Below are positions 53,016 to 61,128 of a stretch of DNA of 64,000 nt, one piece after another. The stretch is taken from contig CALGZC010000005.1 in the NCBI GenBank assembly GCA_937934745.1, forward strand, positions 1 to 64,000, given 5' to 3'. Under the pieces are notes generated by a model. The model was given only the letters and a program-made list of their open reading frames with translations. It ran no database searches and had not been told where the DNA came from. The DNA is from an uncultured Blastocatellia bacterium. Its GTDB lineage: Bacteria; Acidobacteriota; Blastocatellia; Chloracidobacteriales; Chloracidobacteriaceae. The translations under genes and the position numbers were made by a program. Within the stretch, counting starts at the first letter, position 1. Each line of letters begins with the position of its first letter.

Positions 53016-54578
53016 TCATGCGGTTGGCTTGTCCGAGCTATGCGCGAGCAGCATCGCGCGTAGGTCGCGCTTGAGAATCTTTCCGGCGGCGCTCATCGGC
53101 AGCGCATCAACAAAGTGGACCGACTTCGGTGTTTTGTAGCCCGCCAACCGCTCGCGCAAAAATGCGATGAGTTCGGCTTCGGTCACCGTCGCGCCCGGCT
53201 TCAAGACGACGCAGGCCGCGCCAACCTCACCCCATTTCGGATCGGGAACACCCACGACGGCGCACATCGCCACCGCCGGATGCGCGTACAGCGCCTGCTC
53301 GATTTCGGCCGGATAGACGTTTTCGCCGCCCGAAATGAACATGTCTTTCTTGCGATCCACAATGAAGAAGAACCCCTCAGGGTCATAGCGCGCCACATCG
53401 CCCGTGTGAAACCAGCCGTCAGCATCGCGACTTGCAGCTGTTGCCACCTCATCGCCAAAGTAGCCCGAAGACCCTGCCGGGCCGCGCAGGACAAGCTCGC
53501 CTGCGGTATTGTGTGGCAGCAGCCGGCCGGTGTCGTCCATCACTGCCGCCTCGATGAAAAAGTTCGGGCGGCCAATCGAGCCGGCCTTGCGCTCGGCGTC
53601 GTCCGGCGCGAGCGCGAAGACGCCCGGGCCAAACTCCGTCATGCCGAACCCCTGCTTGAAGCACACACCCTTTTCGGCGCGGTAGGTTTCAATGAGCGCC
53701 AACGGCAGCGGCGCGCCGCCGCTTGTGCAAAAGCGCAGCGACGACATATCCGCGGCCGCCCAGTTCGGCGCTGCCGTCATCATCTGGTACATCGTCGGTA
53801 CTCCGGCAAAGACCGTGATCCGTTCGCGGGCGATCAGATCAAGCGTCTGCACCGCATCAAACTGGCGCATCAGCACCGTCATCCCACCAAGCAGCACAAG
53901 CGGCACGGTGTAGACAAACAGGCCGCCTGTATGAAACAGCGGGAGAACATTGAGGTAGCGGTCGCCATGGCGCAGGTCATGAATGACCGTGTTGAGCGTG
54001 TTCCAGGCAATTTGCCGGTGGGAAATCGCTGCGGCTTTGGGTGTGCCGGTCGTGCCGCCGGTGAAAATGAGTGCGGCAATGTCTTCCGGTTGCACGGGCG
54101 TCGGCGCGAAATCGGGCGCGGGGGCGGCGAGCCATTCGGCGAACGCGACGCTATCCGCAACCGGCGCGCCGTCGAGATGAACGAGTTTGACGGCGTTCAA
54201 GTCGCCCGTTGCGTGCATATCCGCGACGGCGGCGGCAAAGTCGCTCCCAAAAAGCAGGGCGCGCGGCGTGAGCCGGTTGAGAATGGCCAGCGTCTCGCGC
54301 CAGTGCAGTCGCCAGTTGAGCGGCATGTGCAGCGCACCGAGTTTGGCGCAGGCGAAGAAACAGTCGAGGTGCTCGATACCGTCGCGCGCCAGCAGTGCAA
54401 CACGGTCGCCCGCGCTGACGCCTAAGCGCCGCAGCGCGGCCGCGACGCGCACCGCCCGCCGGTCGGCTTCGCCAAAGGTCAGTCGGAGCGGCTCGGCCTT
54501 GCCGGCGTCAACAAAGCCCGGCGCGTCCGGTGAATAGACGGCGCGGCGTCCGAGATAGTCGCCCAACCCGATCAGCAT
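53016..54578 (-). CDS. Acyl-CoA synthetase (AMP-forming)
   Basis: A 520-residue ANL-superfamily enzyme that activates a carboxylic acid as acyl-AMP and then the CoA thioester. The motifs are AALIFTGGTTGTPKAAAISH (P-loop), QGFGMTEFGPGVF, DGWFHTGDVARYDPEGFFFI, VDRKKDMFISGGENVYPAEI and the C-terminal Lys in AAGKILKRDLRAM. The acyl specificity is not readable. The ATG at 54578 has GGAGGTGG about 8 bases upstream and lies 1 base after the KAS III-like gene, so coupling is likely. It is a paralogue of the enzyme at 56394-57956. Confidence 0.9.
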   Translation of the reverse strand: MLIGLGDYLGRRAVYSPDAPGFVDAGKAEPLRLTFGEADRRAVRVAAALRRLGVSAGDRVALLARDGIEHLDCFFACAKLGALHMPLNWRLHWRETLAILNRLTPRALLFGSDFAAAVADMHATGDLNAVKLVHLDGAPVADSVAFAEWLAAPAPDFAPTPVQPEDIAALIFTGGTTGTPKAAAISHRQIAWNTLNTVIHDLRHGDRYLNVLPLFHTGGLFVYTVPLVLLGGMTVLMRQFDAVQTLDLIARERITVFAGVPTMYQMMTAAPNWAAADMSSLRFCTSGGAPLPLALIETYRAEKGVCFKQGFGMTEFGPGVFALAPDDAERKAGSIGRPNFFIEAAVMDDTGRLLPHNTAGELVLRGPAGSSGYFGDEVATAASRDADGWFHTGDVARYDPEGFFFIVDRKKDMFISGGENVYPAEIEQALYAHPAVAMCAVVGVPDPKWGEVGAACVVLKPGATVTEAELIAFLRERLAGYKTPKSVHFVDALPMSAAGKILKRDLRAMLLAHSSDKPTA

Positions 54579-54579
54579 G

Positions 54580-55575
54580 CTAGACCCACCTCCACGCGGA
54601 AGCCGCCAGCGCGATCCCCCCGCCGCTGGCGCAGAAGACAATGATCTGGCCTGGCTCGAGACCGCGCCGCGTCATGGCCAGATCGTCGAGCGCCATTGGG
54701 AGGCAGGCCGAGCCGGTGTAGCCCCACTTGTCCATCACCCAGTGAGTTTTCGTGATGGGTTGACCAAGTCGTTCCATCACCACTTCAATCGTTCGCAGGT
54801 TGATTTGCGTGAACAGGAACCAATCTACATCGTCGAGGGCAAGTTTCGCCTTGGACAACGTGGCCTCGATGAGCGCCGGCCAGTATGCGGCGTTGAACTC
54901 GCGGGGGAACTTGCGGACAAACTGCACCTTGGGCGGTCCGAAGACGGCGAGCGTTTCGGGCGTGCAGGGCCGGAACGCGCCGCCGGTGTAAATCCCCATC
55001 GCGTCATGAAATTCGCCGACCGCCTGGAGCTTGCCGGCCAGAAAGCCAGGGCGGTCGCCGGCGGCCAGGATGACCGCGCCCGCGCCGTCGGCAAAGAGCG
55101 TCGCCGTGTATTTGTCCTGCGGGTCGAGAAACCGGCTCATCCCATAGCTGCCGACCACGAGTACATGCCGGTAGTCGGCGTCAGCAGCCATCATCAGCGC
55201 CGCTTGGTTGAGCGCCGTCACCCAGCCGGCGCACGCAGCGTTGAGATCGAACGTCCCGGCGCGGCGCGCGCCCAGCTTGGCCTGGACGACCGAAGCCGTC
55301 GCCGGCGAGAGATAATCCGGCGTGTCGGTGGCGACGATGATCAAGTCGAGGTCGGCCGCGTCCAGTCCGGCACGCTCCAGCGCCTGCCGGGCCGCCGCCA
55401 CGGCCATATCCGACGTTGTTTCACCGGCGGCTAGGTAGTGCCGCTCGCGGATGCCGACGTTCGCCTGCAGCCACTCGTCAATCGGCTCACCAAAGCGCGC
55501 GTCAAAGACGGCGTTCGGCACGACCTGCGCGGGCGCGTAGCTGCCGGTGGCCAGAATATAAGCGCAGCGCGTCAT
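54580..55575 (-). CDS. KAS III-like thiolase-fold enzyme with altered triad
   Basis: A 331-residue protein of the 3-oxoacyl-ACP synthase III (FabH) family. The nucleophile Cys115 is present in FDLNAACAGWVTALNQAALM, and GDGAGAV-like FADGAGAVIL is conserved. The other two triad positions are changed: the HQAN motif is TQIN (Thr256 in VDWFLFTQINLRTIE) and the GNTSA motif is GYTGSA (Tyr286 in DKWGYTGSACLPMALDDLAM). Without His and Asn, decarboxylative condensation is unlikely; acyl transfer or another thioester reaction is more plausible. A nearby His278 (KTHWV) could compensate. It lies in an operon with two acyl-CoA synthetases and a hydrolase. Confidence 0.85.
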   Translation of the reverse strand: MTRCAYILATGSYAPAQVVPNAVFDARFGEPIDEWLQANVGIRERHYLAAGETTSDMAVAAARQALERAGLDAADLDLIIVATDTPDYLSPATASVVQAKLGARRAGTFDLNAACAGWVTALNQAALMMAADADYRHVLVVGSYGMSRFLDPQDKYTATLFADGAGAVILAAGDRPGFLAGKLQAVGEFHDAMGIYTGGAFRPCTPETLAVFGPPKVQFVRKFPREFNAAYWPALIEATLSKAKLALDDVDWFLFTQINLRTIEVVMERLGQPITKTHWVMDKWGYTGSACLPMALDDLAMTRRGLEPGQIIVFCASGGGIALAASAWRWV

Positions 55576-55589
55576 AGAGGCGTTCTCCT

Positions 55590-56390
55590 TCAGGCCGCGA
55601 AAAACGCGGCGAGCGCCGCGGCCGTCTCGGCCGGTTTCTCGACGGGGAATAAGTGGCCGGCGTCGGCAATGGTGACCGTTTCGGCCTGCGGCAGCTTGGC
55701 CTTGAGCAGCGCGACGTTGCCCGGCGGCACGACCTGGTCCAGCTCGCCGGCGAGAATCAGCGTTGGGCAGGCGATGGAGCTAATGCGGTCGGCAGCGTTG
55801 TGCGTCGCGCCGGCCATCATCTGGCTCTGAAAGGCCTCCGGCGGGACAGGCGTTGTCAGCCGGTAGGCGATGAGGCGCTCCAGCATGGGTGACTTGGCGG
55901 CCGTAAACGAAGGCGCGACGGCCGTTTCCAGGCCGCGCCGGATGAGTTCCATCGGGTCCATTGTCCGGTCGAGCATCAGCACGGCCAGCGCGGCCGGTGT
56001 CGGCGGCACTGCCTCCGGCCCGCCGAAGCTGGTGCCGGCCAGTACAAGCTTCGTGACCCGCTCCGGGTGGGCCAGGGTGAGTTCCTGAGCGATGAAGCCG
56101 CCCAGGGAATGCCCGACGACAATAGCGCGCTCGATGCCCAGCGCATCTAAGACGCCGACCAGATCGGCTGCCATCTGGGCCGTCGTGTAAGGTCCGGGGG
56201 GCTTGTCGCTGCGCCCTGCGCCGCGATTGGCCGGGGTAATCAAACGGTAGCGGTTGCGCAGCAACGGCACGACCGTTTCCGTCCAGAACCACTCGTCATA
56301 GCCTAGGCCGGCGATGAGCAAAACCGGCGGCAGGTCACTACCGGTGTCTTCGACGTAGAGGTTGATGCCATTGGTTGTGACGTATGGCAT
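55590..56390 (-). CDS. Alpha/beta hydrolase
   Basis: A 266-residue alpha/beta-fold hydrolase. The nucleophile Ser is in RAIVVGHSLGGFIAQELTLA (GHSLGG), the acid is likely Asp in LILAGELDQVVPPGN and the His is in IADAGHLFPVEKPAE. The N-terminal strand pattern (NGINLYVEDTG, PPVLLIAGLGYDEWFW) supplies the oxyanion region. The substrate is unknown: esters, lactones or thioesters are possible. It lies 14 bases upstream of the KAS III-like gene and 3 bases downstream of the second acyl-CoA synthetase gene. Confidence 0.88.
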   Translation of the reverse strand: MPYVTTNGINLYVEDTGSDLPPVLLIAGLGYDEWFWTETVVPLLRNRYRLITPANRGAGRSDKPPGPYTTAQMAADLVGVLDALGIERAIVVGHSLGGFIAQELTLAHPERVTKLVLAGTSFGGPEAVPPTPAALAVLMLDRTMDPMELIRRGLETAVAPSFTAAKSPMLERLIAYRLTTPVPPEAFQSQMMAGATHNAADRISSIACPTLILAGELDQVVPPGNVALLKAKLPQAETVTIADAGHLFPVEKPAETAAALAAFFAA

Positions 56391-56393
56391 GCG

Positions 56394-57956
56394 TTACGCC
56401 CTTTCTTCAGTGATGTGGCGGCGGAGCGCCAGTTTGTCAACCTTGTGCGCGCCGGTGCGGGGCAGCGTCGCGAGGCGCACAAAACGTTTCGGCACCTTGT
56501 AGCCTGCCAGCCGCGCTCGGCAGAATGCCGTCAGCTCATCGTCGCCGGTTTCCGTCGCCAGAACGAGAAACGCCGCGCCGACTTCGCCCCACTTGGGATC
56601 GGGGATGCCGATCACCGCCGCCTCGATCACAGATGGATGCTCGTGCAGGACACTTTCGACTTCGGCCGGATAGACGTTTTCGCCGCCCGAAATGAACATG
56701 TCCTTGAGACGGCCGACAATCCGGAAACAGCCGTCGGCATCGCGCGTCGCCAGGTCGCCGGTGTGCAGCCAGCCGTCGGCGTCCACCGCCGCGGCGGTCG
56801 CGGGCGGGTTGTTCCAGTAGCCAGAAAATAGGTGCGGCCCGCGCAGACACAGCTCGCCGACTTCGTCAGGTCCGGCATCCGTGCCATCCGAGCGCAGGAT
56901 CCGCGCTTCGACCGACCAGAGCGGATAGCCCACTGCACCGGGCTTGTGCCGAACCTGCTCGGCGGGAAGCCAGAAGTTGTTCGGACCGGCTTCGGTCAGC
57001 CCATAGCCGGTTTTGAACGCGACGCCCCGCGCCCAAAAAGCCTCAAAGACACTCATCGGGCAGGGCGCGCCGCCGCTGATAACAAAACGTAAACGGCTCA
57101 AATCGGCGGTTGCCCAGCGCGGATGGCGCTGAAGTTCAATGAACATCGTCGGGACGCCGAACAGAATGGTGACGCCGTGACGCTCGATGGCGTCAAAGGT
57201 CTGGTCAGGCGCGAAACCGCCCGTGACGATGCTGGCGCCGCCGATGGCGACCAGCGGTGCCGTCAACACATTGAGGCCGCCGGTGTGAAAAAGCGGCGCG
57301 TCAAGGAGCGTCACATCATCGGGACGCAGCCCCCAGGACAGCACGGTGTTGACGGCGTTGGCAAACACAGCGCGGTGGGAGAGGATGGCGCCCTTGGGCG
57401 TTCCCGTCGAGCCGCCGGTGTAGCAGAGCACCCAGGGCGCTTCAGCGGTGATGGGTGGCGGCGGCAGGGCTTCGTCGGAGAGGGCCGCACGCTCGGAAAA
57501 TGCCGGCCCAGCGCCGGCGGGGGCGTCAAAGGCGACGCATTGCAGGGGGCGCGACTGGTCGGCAGCAAGTTCGGCCGCCAAGGCCGCGTGCGGAGCGTCG
57601 TAGAGCAGGGCGGTCGGCGCAGCGTCGGCAATGATTGCCGATAGCTCGCGTCGGCTCAGTCGCCAGTTGAGGTTTTGAAGGACGCCGCCGATGGCGCCGA
57701 GCGCAAACCATACGTCAAGGTACTCCATCCGATTGCGCGCCAGGACGGCCACGCGGTCGCCCGGCGTGACGCCCAGCCGGTCGCGCAGGAAGCGCGCCGT
57801 CTGGTTGACGCGCCGAAACCAAGCCCCATAGGTCATCAGTGAGTCTGTCTGCGCGGCGTCAATGAGTGCCGTTTTATCCGGGGACAGGCGCGCGCGCGCC
57901 GCCAGCCAGTTTGACGGAAACCAGCTTGACGAGAGCAAAAGGGTTGGGGGCGTCAT
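56394..57956 (-). CDS. Acyl-CoA synthetase (AMP-forming)
   Basis: A 520-residue ANL-superfamily enzyme. The motifs are WVLCYTGGSTGTPKGAILSH (P-loop), KTGYGLTEAGPNNFWLPAEQ, DGWLHTGDLATRDADGCFRI, GRLKDMFISGGENVYPAEVE and C-terminal TGAHKVDKLALRRH with the catalytic Lys region. It resembles long-chain or cyclohexanecarboxylate-type CoA ligases; the substrate is not assignable. The start overlaps the phaR stop (ATGA), placing it second in the phaR-led operon. It is a diverged paralogue of the enzyme at 53016. Confidence 0.9.
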   Translation of the reverse strand: MTPPTLLLSSSWFPSNWLAARARLSPDKTALIDAAQTDSLMTYGAWFRRVNQTARFLRDRLGVTPGDRVAVLARNRMEYLDVWFALGAIGGVLQNLNWRLSRRELSAIIADAAPTALLYDAPHAALAAELAADQSRPLQCVAFDAPAGAGPAFSERAALSDEALPPPPITAEAPWVLCYTGGSTGTPKGAILSHRAVFANAVNTVLSWGLRPDDVTLLDAPLFHTGGLNVLTAPLVAIGGASIVTGGFAPDQTFDAIERHGVTILFGVPTMFIELQRHPRWATADLSRLRFVISGGAPCPMSVFEAFWARGVAFKTGYGLTEAGPNNFWLPAEQVRHKPGAVGYPLWSVEARILRSDGTDAGPDEVGELCLRGPHLFSGYWNNPPATAAAVDADGWLHTGDLATRDADGCFRIVGRLKDMFISGGENVYPAEVESVLHEHPSVIEAAVIGIPDPKWGEVGAAFLVLATETGDDELTAFCRARLAGYKVPKRFVRLATLPRTGAHKVDKLALRRHITEERA

Positions 57957-58483
57957 GACGGCTTGGATGGGGACTTGGAACGGCGTTTCGGGGCAGTTTT
58001 GCGAGCTGTTCGGCGCGCCGTGGTGCGTTTCGGGTCGCCGTCCTCGGCTGCTTCATCTGCGGTCAGAGGCTGCGGTGGCTTGGGCAGGGCTGTCAAAGCC
58101 GCGCCTAGATCAAGCCACTCGCGGAAGCGTCGGTCAAACTCGCGGCGCGTCCTAAGATAGGCTTCCAGTGTCGCCGTGAGATAGTTCTGGAAAAAGTCCT
58201 GAAGGGTTTCGCCCTGCAAGCGAATAAGCTGCAGTAGAAACGAGACCGGCAGCAGGTTTTGCCGGAACTTTTCCTCTTCAAGGATAATGTTGACCAGCAC
58301 CATTTTGGTCATGTCCTCGCCGGTGCGGGAGTCCACAACGCGGATGTCGCGCCCCTGCCGGATGATGTCAATCACATCCTGATTGGTCAGGTAGCCGCCG
58401 GATTCCGTGTCGTAGAGCCGCCGGTTGCCGTACCGTTTGATGATGAGCGCGTCATGCGTGGGCGTGCTTCGCGTCATGGCCAT
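57953..58483 (-). CDS. phaR: Polyhydroxyalkanoate synthesis repressor
   Basis: A 176-residue DNA-binding regulator that in proteobacteria represses phasin genes and binds PHA granules. The N-terminal PhaR domain (IIKRYGNRRLYDTESGGYLT, DVIDIIRQGRDIRVVDSRTG, EDMTKMVLVNIILEEEK) is complete, followed by the PHB-accumulation regulatory region (LLPVSFLLQLIRLQGETLQD, then FFQNYLTATLEAYL). The last 25 residues are very basic (KRTTARRTARKTAPKRRSKS), unlike the shorter acidic tails often seen. It is first in a minus-strand operon with acyl-CoA enzymes and divergent from the phasin gene. Palindromes in the shared intergenic region are candidate operators. Confidence 0.93.
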   Translation of the reverse strand: MAMTRSTPTHDALIIKRYGNRRLYDTESGGYLTNQDVIDIIRQGRDIRVVDSRTGEDMTKMVLVNIILEEEKFRQNLLPVSFLLQLIRLQGETLQDFFQNYLTATLEAYLRTRREFDRRFREWLDLGAALTALPKPPQPLTADEAAEDGDPKRTTARRTARKTAPKRRSKSPSKPS

Positions 58484-58554
58484 GTTTACGCAATTAGCTT
58501 AAAGTTCGTCAATAGCTTTTTCTCAAAGTATTGACCTTATAGACTTTAGTTTAA

Positions 58555-58570
58555 TTTTGCACTCGCAAAA
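58555..58570. promoter_or_regulatory. Candidate PhaR operator palindrome
   Basis: TTTTGC-ACTC-GCAAAA is a perfect 6-4-6 inverted repeat between phaR and the phasin gene, 72 bases from the phaR start. PhaR proteins bind TGC/GCA-rich palindromes, so an autoregulatory site is plausible. A second, weaker element (TTTTG, 8 bases, CAAAA at 58650-58667) overlaps the region just upstream of the phasin -35 box. Confidence 0.5.
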
Positions 58571-58672
58571 CTGCGTCATTCTGGGTGAATTTTTCTCTTC
58601 GCGACAAAAGCCGGCCCTAGGACTCTGTAAAAAGGGAGTTTAAGTGGCATTTTGTGCAAATGCAAAAAAACC

Positions 58673-58702
58673 TTGACACATTGCGTTAGAGCGGACTAGT
58701 GT
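58673..58702 (+). promoter_or_regulatory. Probable phasin promoter
   Basis: A perfect -35 box TTGACA (58673-58678) is followed 18 bases later by the weak -10 TAGTGT (58697-58702). Transcription would start near 58708, which excludes the upstream GTG at 58704 and supports the phasin ATG at 58755. Confidence 0.55.
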
Positions 58703-58754
58703 TGTGAACAGCCAACCGGCTCTGAATTTCTTCAACGAGGAGTACCCTAAAACC

Positions 58755-59129
58755 ATGGCGCAGCCAAAGCCAACCGACAAAGTCAACGGAGCTGCCGCGC
58801 GGCAGCCGACCCTGATGGACCCGCTGACCAAGGCGATGCAGTCTGCGACGGACGCCATGCTGGACGCTGCGGCAGCAACCCGCAGCGTTGCCTTTACGAG
58901 CCTGCGCGCGAGCCTGGCCGTCCAGGAAGAAGCCCTCAAATCGGCGATGACCATGATTGCCGGGGCCGACCGAACGACATCCGTGGCCAGCGACGCGGTG
59001 CGCGAAGTCATGGCTGCTGGCACCGATGCCGTTCGTGCCACATTCGAGCAGTGGAACGCGCTGGTCGGTGAAAGTCTGCGCAAGCAGATGGACCTGCTGG
59101 CGTTTCCAATCCAGCAGCTCGTCAAGTAG
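58755..59129 (+). CDS. Phasin-family protein
   Basis: A 124-residue, Ala-rich helical protein of the phasin type that coats polyhydroxyalkanoate granules. A long amphipathic region is visible (MDPLTKAMQSATDAMLDAAA, then FTSLRASLAVQEEALKSAMT) and the C-terminus is EQWNALVGESLRKQMDLLAF, which resembles the phasin consensus. No signal peptide is present. GAGGAG lies about 12 bases before the ATG. It is followed by the granule-protein gene and the PHA-synthase-like gene and is probably controlled by PhaR. Confidence 0.8.
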   Translation: MAQPKPTDKVNGAAARQPTLMDPLTKAMQSATDAMLDAAAATRSVAFTSLRASLAVQEEALKSAMTMIAGADRTTSVASDAVREVMAAGTDAVRATFEQWNALVGESLRKQMDLLAFPIQQLVK

Positions 59130-59222
59130 AATCTATTGCATCTATTGCAGCGCCCGTCAGCCTGCTGCCGAGCGCTGCCCTTGACCTTGCTCTCCGATTC
59201 TGTTTCTCCGAGGCTTGATCTC

Positions 59223-59717
59223 ATGGCCAAGGCCAGCAGCGGCCCCAAAGCATCTCAGTCCGCCAAATCATTTCCGCAAGTCCTGTATGACAGGCTGACG
59301 CGAACTTCGGCTGCGCAGTGGGACGCCATGCTGCGCCATCCGTGGTTTTTACGTCCGATATCACTGTATATCAACGGCGTGCTGACGGTGATCGAGCGGA
59401 CACGTGCGCTGACGGGATTGGGGTGGCGGATGCTGAACCTCCCGACACGCGAGGAAATTGCGGCGCTTGACCACAAGTTGACAGCACTCCATGAGCGTCT
59501 GGACGAGCTAACAGCTCAGTTAGCCGCGCCTGGTACGGCGAAGCATACGGTGCGGGCGACGCCGCGGCCGTCCTCCGGCGCAAAAGCCGCCGTCAACCGG
59601 AGGACGGTCGCAGCCGTGGAACGCAAGCGCACTGCACGCAAGGCGACGCCGAAGGCTGTAGCCGAGGCCGAACCGACTTCAAAGGCTGAAACTCCAGCTT
59701 CCACACCGGCGTCATGA
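59223..59717 (+). CDS. Granule-associated protein with Ala/Lys/Pro-rich tail
   Basis: A 164-residue protein. The N-terminal half (HPWFLRPISLYINGVLTVIE, RTRALTGLGWRMLNLPTREE, then IAALDHKLTALHERLDELTA) looks like a phasin or PHA-synthase-associated (PhaE/PhaM-like) helical domain ending in a coiled-coil. The last 70 residues are rich in Ala, Lys, Arg, Thr and Pro (RRTVAAVERKRTARKATPKA), like the histone-H1-like tail of PhaF, which tethers granules to DNA. Function is inferred from position and composition. The ATG at 59223 has GAGG upstream. The stop overlaps the next start by 4 bases. Confidence 0.65.
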   Translation: MAKASSGPKASQSAKSFPQVLYDRLTRTSAAQWDAMLRHPWFLRPISLYINGVLTVIERTRALTGLGWRMLNLPTREEIAALDHKLTALHERLDELTAQLAAPGTAKHTVRATPRPSSGAKAAVNRRTVAAVERKRTARKATPKAVAEAEPTSKAETPASTPAS

Positions 59718-60940
59718 CAGCCGAAGCGCCGCGCTTGAGTGCGTTTATTGAACATTGGCAGTGGGTGCTAGACGACCGGCTGTTACGCATTGCCCAGTGG
59801 CCGGCGCTGGCACACGTGGCCGGCTGGACACTTGACCGCTGGTTCGACTGGGCGGTGCTAACCGGCGCGGCGGCGGCCTGGCATCCATTGGCGCTCGCTC
59901 AGGAAGCACAGCAGGCGACGCTGCTGGCGGCAGCGCGCGCCGCTGCGCCGCCAACGGCGACAACGCCCTGTGCGGTGGCGCCGCTGGCGGCCCATACGTG
60001 GCTGCGCCGTTACACGCCGGCGGGTGGAGGTGTCTCTGCCCGGCGGCGGCTGCCGGTACTCGTTGTCAACTCACTCATCAATCGCCACTACATATTTGAC
60101 CTGCACGCCGGACGGAGCTTCATTGGCTACCTAACATCCTCCGGTCAGGAGGTCTTTGCACTGGACTGGGGAGTGCCGGATGCGGCGGCGCGGCACTGGG
60201 GGTTGGATGATGCTGTAGGCGTTATTGCGCGCGCCGTGGCAACCGTGTGTGCCGAGACCGGGGTGCCTGCCGTGCATTTGCTTGGGTATTCGATGGGTGG
60301 TGTTCTGGCGACAACCTACGCCGCACTCGATCCGCAGCGGACGGCCAGCCTCATCCTGCTGGGAACACCGGCAGACTTCGCACGCGATCTACCACTGCGC
60401 GCCTGGCTGACGGCGCCGACATTCCATCCGCAACGACTGGCCGACGTGTTTGGGAACCTGCCCGGCTGGCTGGTGAGCGCGTCATTTCGCGGGGTCAAGC
60501 CGGTAACCTACGCGACCAAGCCGTGGCTGATCTGGCTGGACGCCGCCGAGCGCGACACGCACCTGGCGGTTGAAGTCTGGTTGGCAGACGCCGTGGCGTT
60601 GCCCGGACGCTTTTACGCCGACTTCGTGACAGCGTACTACCGAGAAAATGCTCTATGGGCAGGGACGCTCCAGATTGGAGGGCAACGGGTGGGAGTTGGC
60701 GACGTTCGCTGTCCGGTGCTCAACGTGATCGGCGCGTTGGATCAGGTTGTCCACCCAACCAGCGCTACCGCTTTAGCGGAGCGGCTGCCGGCAGAGCAAT
60801 ATACGGCCTACCGGGCGTCGCTTGGCCATTTGGCGTTGGTGGTCGGGCGGGGCGCGACGGCGACGGTTTGGCCAGCCGTCCAGTCCTGGCTGGCCGGTGA
60901 GAACAGTCCGCCGCACGGTGCCTCCTGCCGCGAAGCGTGA
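59714..60940 (+). CDS. phaC: PHA-synthase-like protein with Ser nucleophile
   Basis: A 408-residue alpha/beta-fold protein close to class III-type PhaC in length and pattern. It has LPVLVVNSLINRHYIFDLHA, RSFIGYLTSSGQEVFALDWG and the catalytic Asp in NVIGALDQVVHPTSA and His in ASLGHLALVVG. The lipase box, normally GxCxGG in synthases, reads GYSMGG: Ser193, encoded by TCG. In characterised PHA synthases the Cys carries the growing chain, so this protein may be a divergent synthase or a hydrolase/depolymerase. It is coupled to the preceding granule-protein gene (ATGA). Another synthase may exist elsewhere in the genome. Confidence 0.75.
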   Translation: MTAEAPRLSAFIEHWQWVLDDRLLRIAQWPALAHVAGWTLDRWFDWAVLTGAAAAWHPLALAQEAQQATLLAAARAAAPPTATTPCAVAPLAAHTWLRRYTPAGGGVSARRRLPVLVVNSLINRHYIFDLHAGRSFIGYLTSSGQEVFALDWGVPDAAARHWGLDDAVGVIARAVATVCAETGVPAVHLLGYSMGGVLATTYAALDPQRTASLILLGTPADFARDLPLRAWLTAPTFHPQRLADVFGNLPGWLVSASFRGVKPVTYATKPWLIWLDAAERDTHLAVEVWLADAVALPGRFYADFVTAYYRENALWAGTLQIGGQRVGVGDVRCPVLNVIGALDQVVHPTSATALAERLPAEQYTAYRASLGHLALVVGRGATATVWPAVQSWLAGENSPPHGASCREA

Positions 60941-61053
60941 TGCGGCGTTATCTTGGCTCTCCAGACGCTGGTCTTCACCGGGGCGACAGACTGCAGGCGC
61001 GTAGGGCCGATGCGTGGGCTGGGCAGACGAAACGCATTCACAGGGGACGTGAA

Positions 61054-61070
61054 GTGTGTTAGTAACACAC
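61054..61070. repeat. Perfect short inverted repeat
   Basis: GTGTGTT-AGT-AACACAC forms a 7-bp perfect palindrome with a 3-base centre, about 60 bases before the next gene. It has no T-run, so it looks more like an operator or protein-binding site than a terminator. Confidence 0.4.
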
Positions 61071-61128
61071 GTAGTCGCGCCCGAAAGCCACCTGAATGTT
61101 GCTCAGAGCCTGCCGTCAACATGCGCCT

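Noticed and set aside
53115-54425. 436-codon plus-strand frame opposite the acyl-CoA synthetase gene
   Set aside because: Its composition (Arg and His rich) is typical of antisense of a GC-rich gene, and the minus-strand protein has all family motifs.
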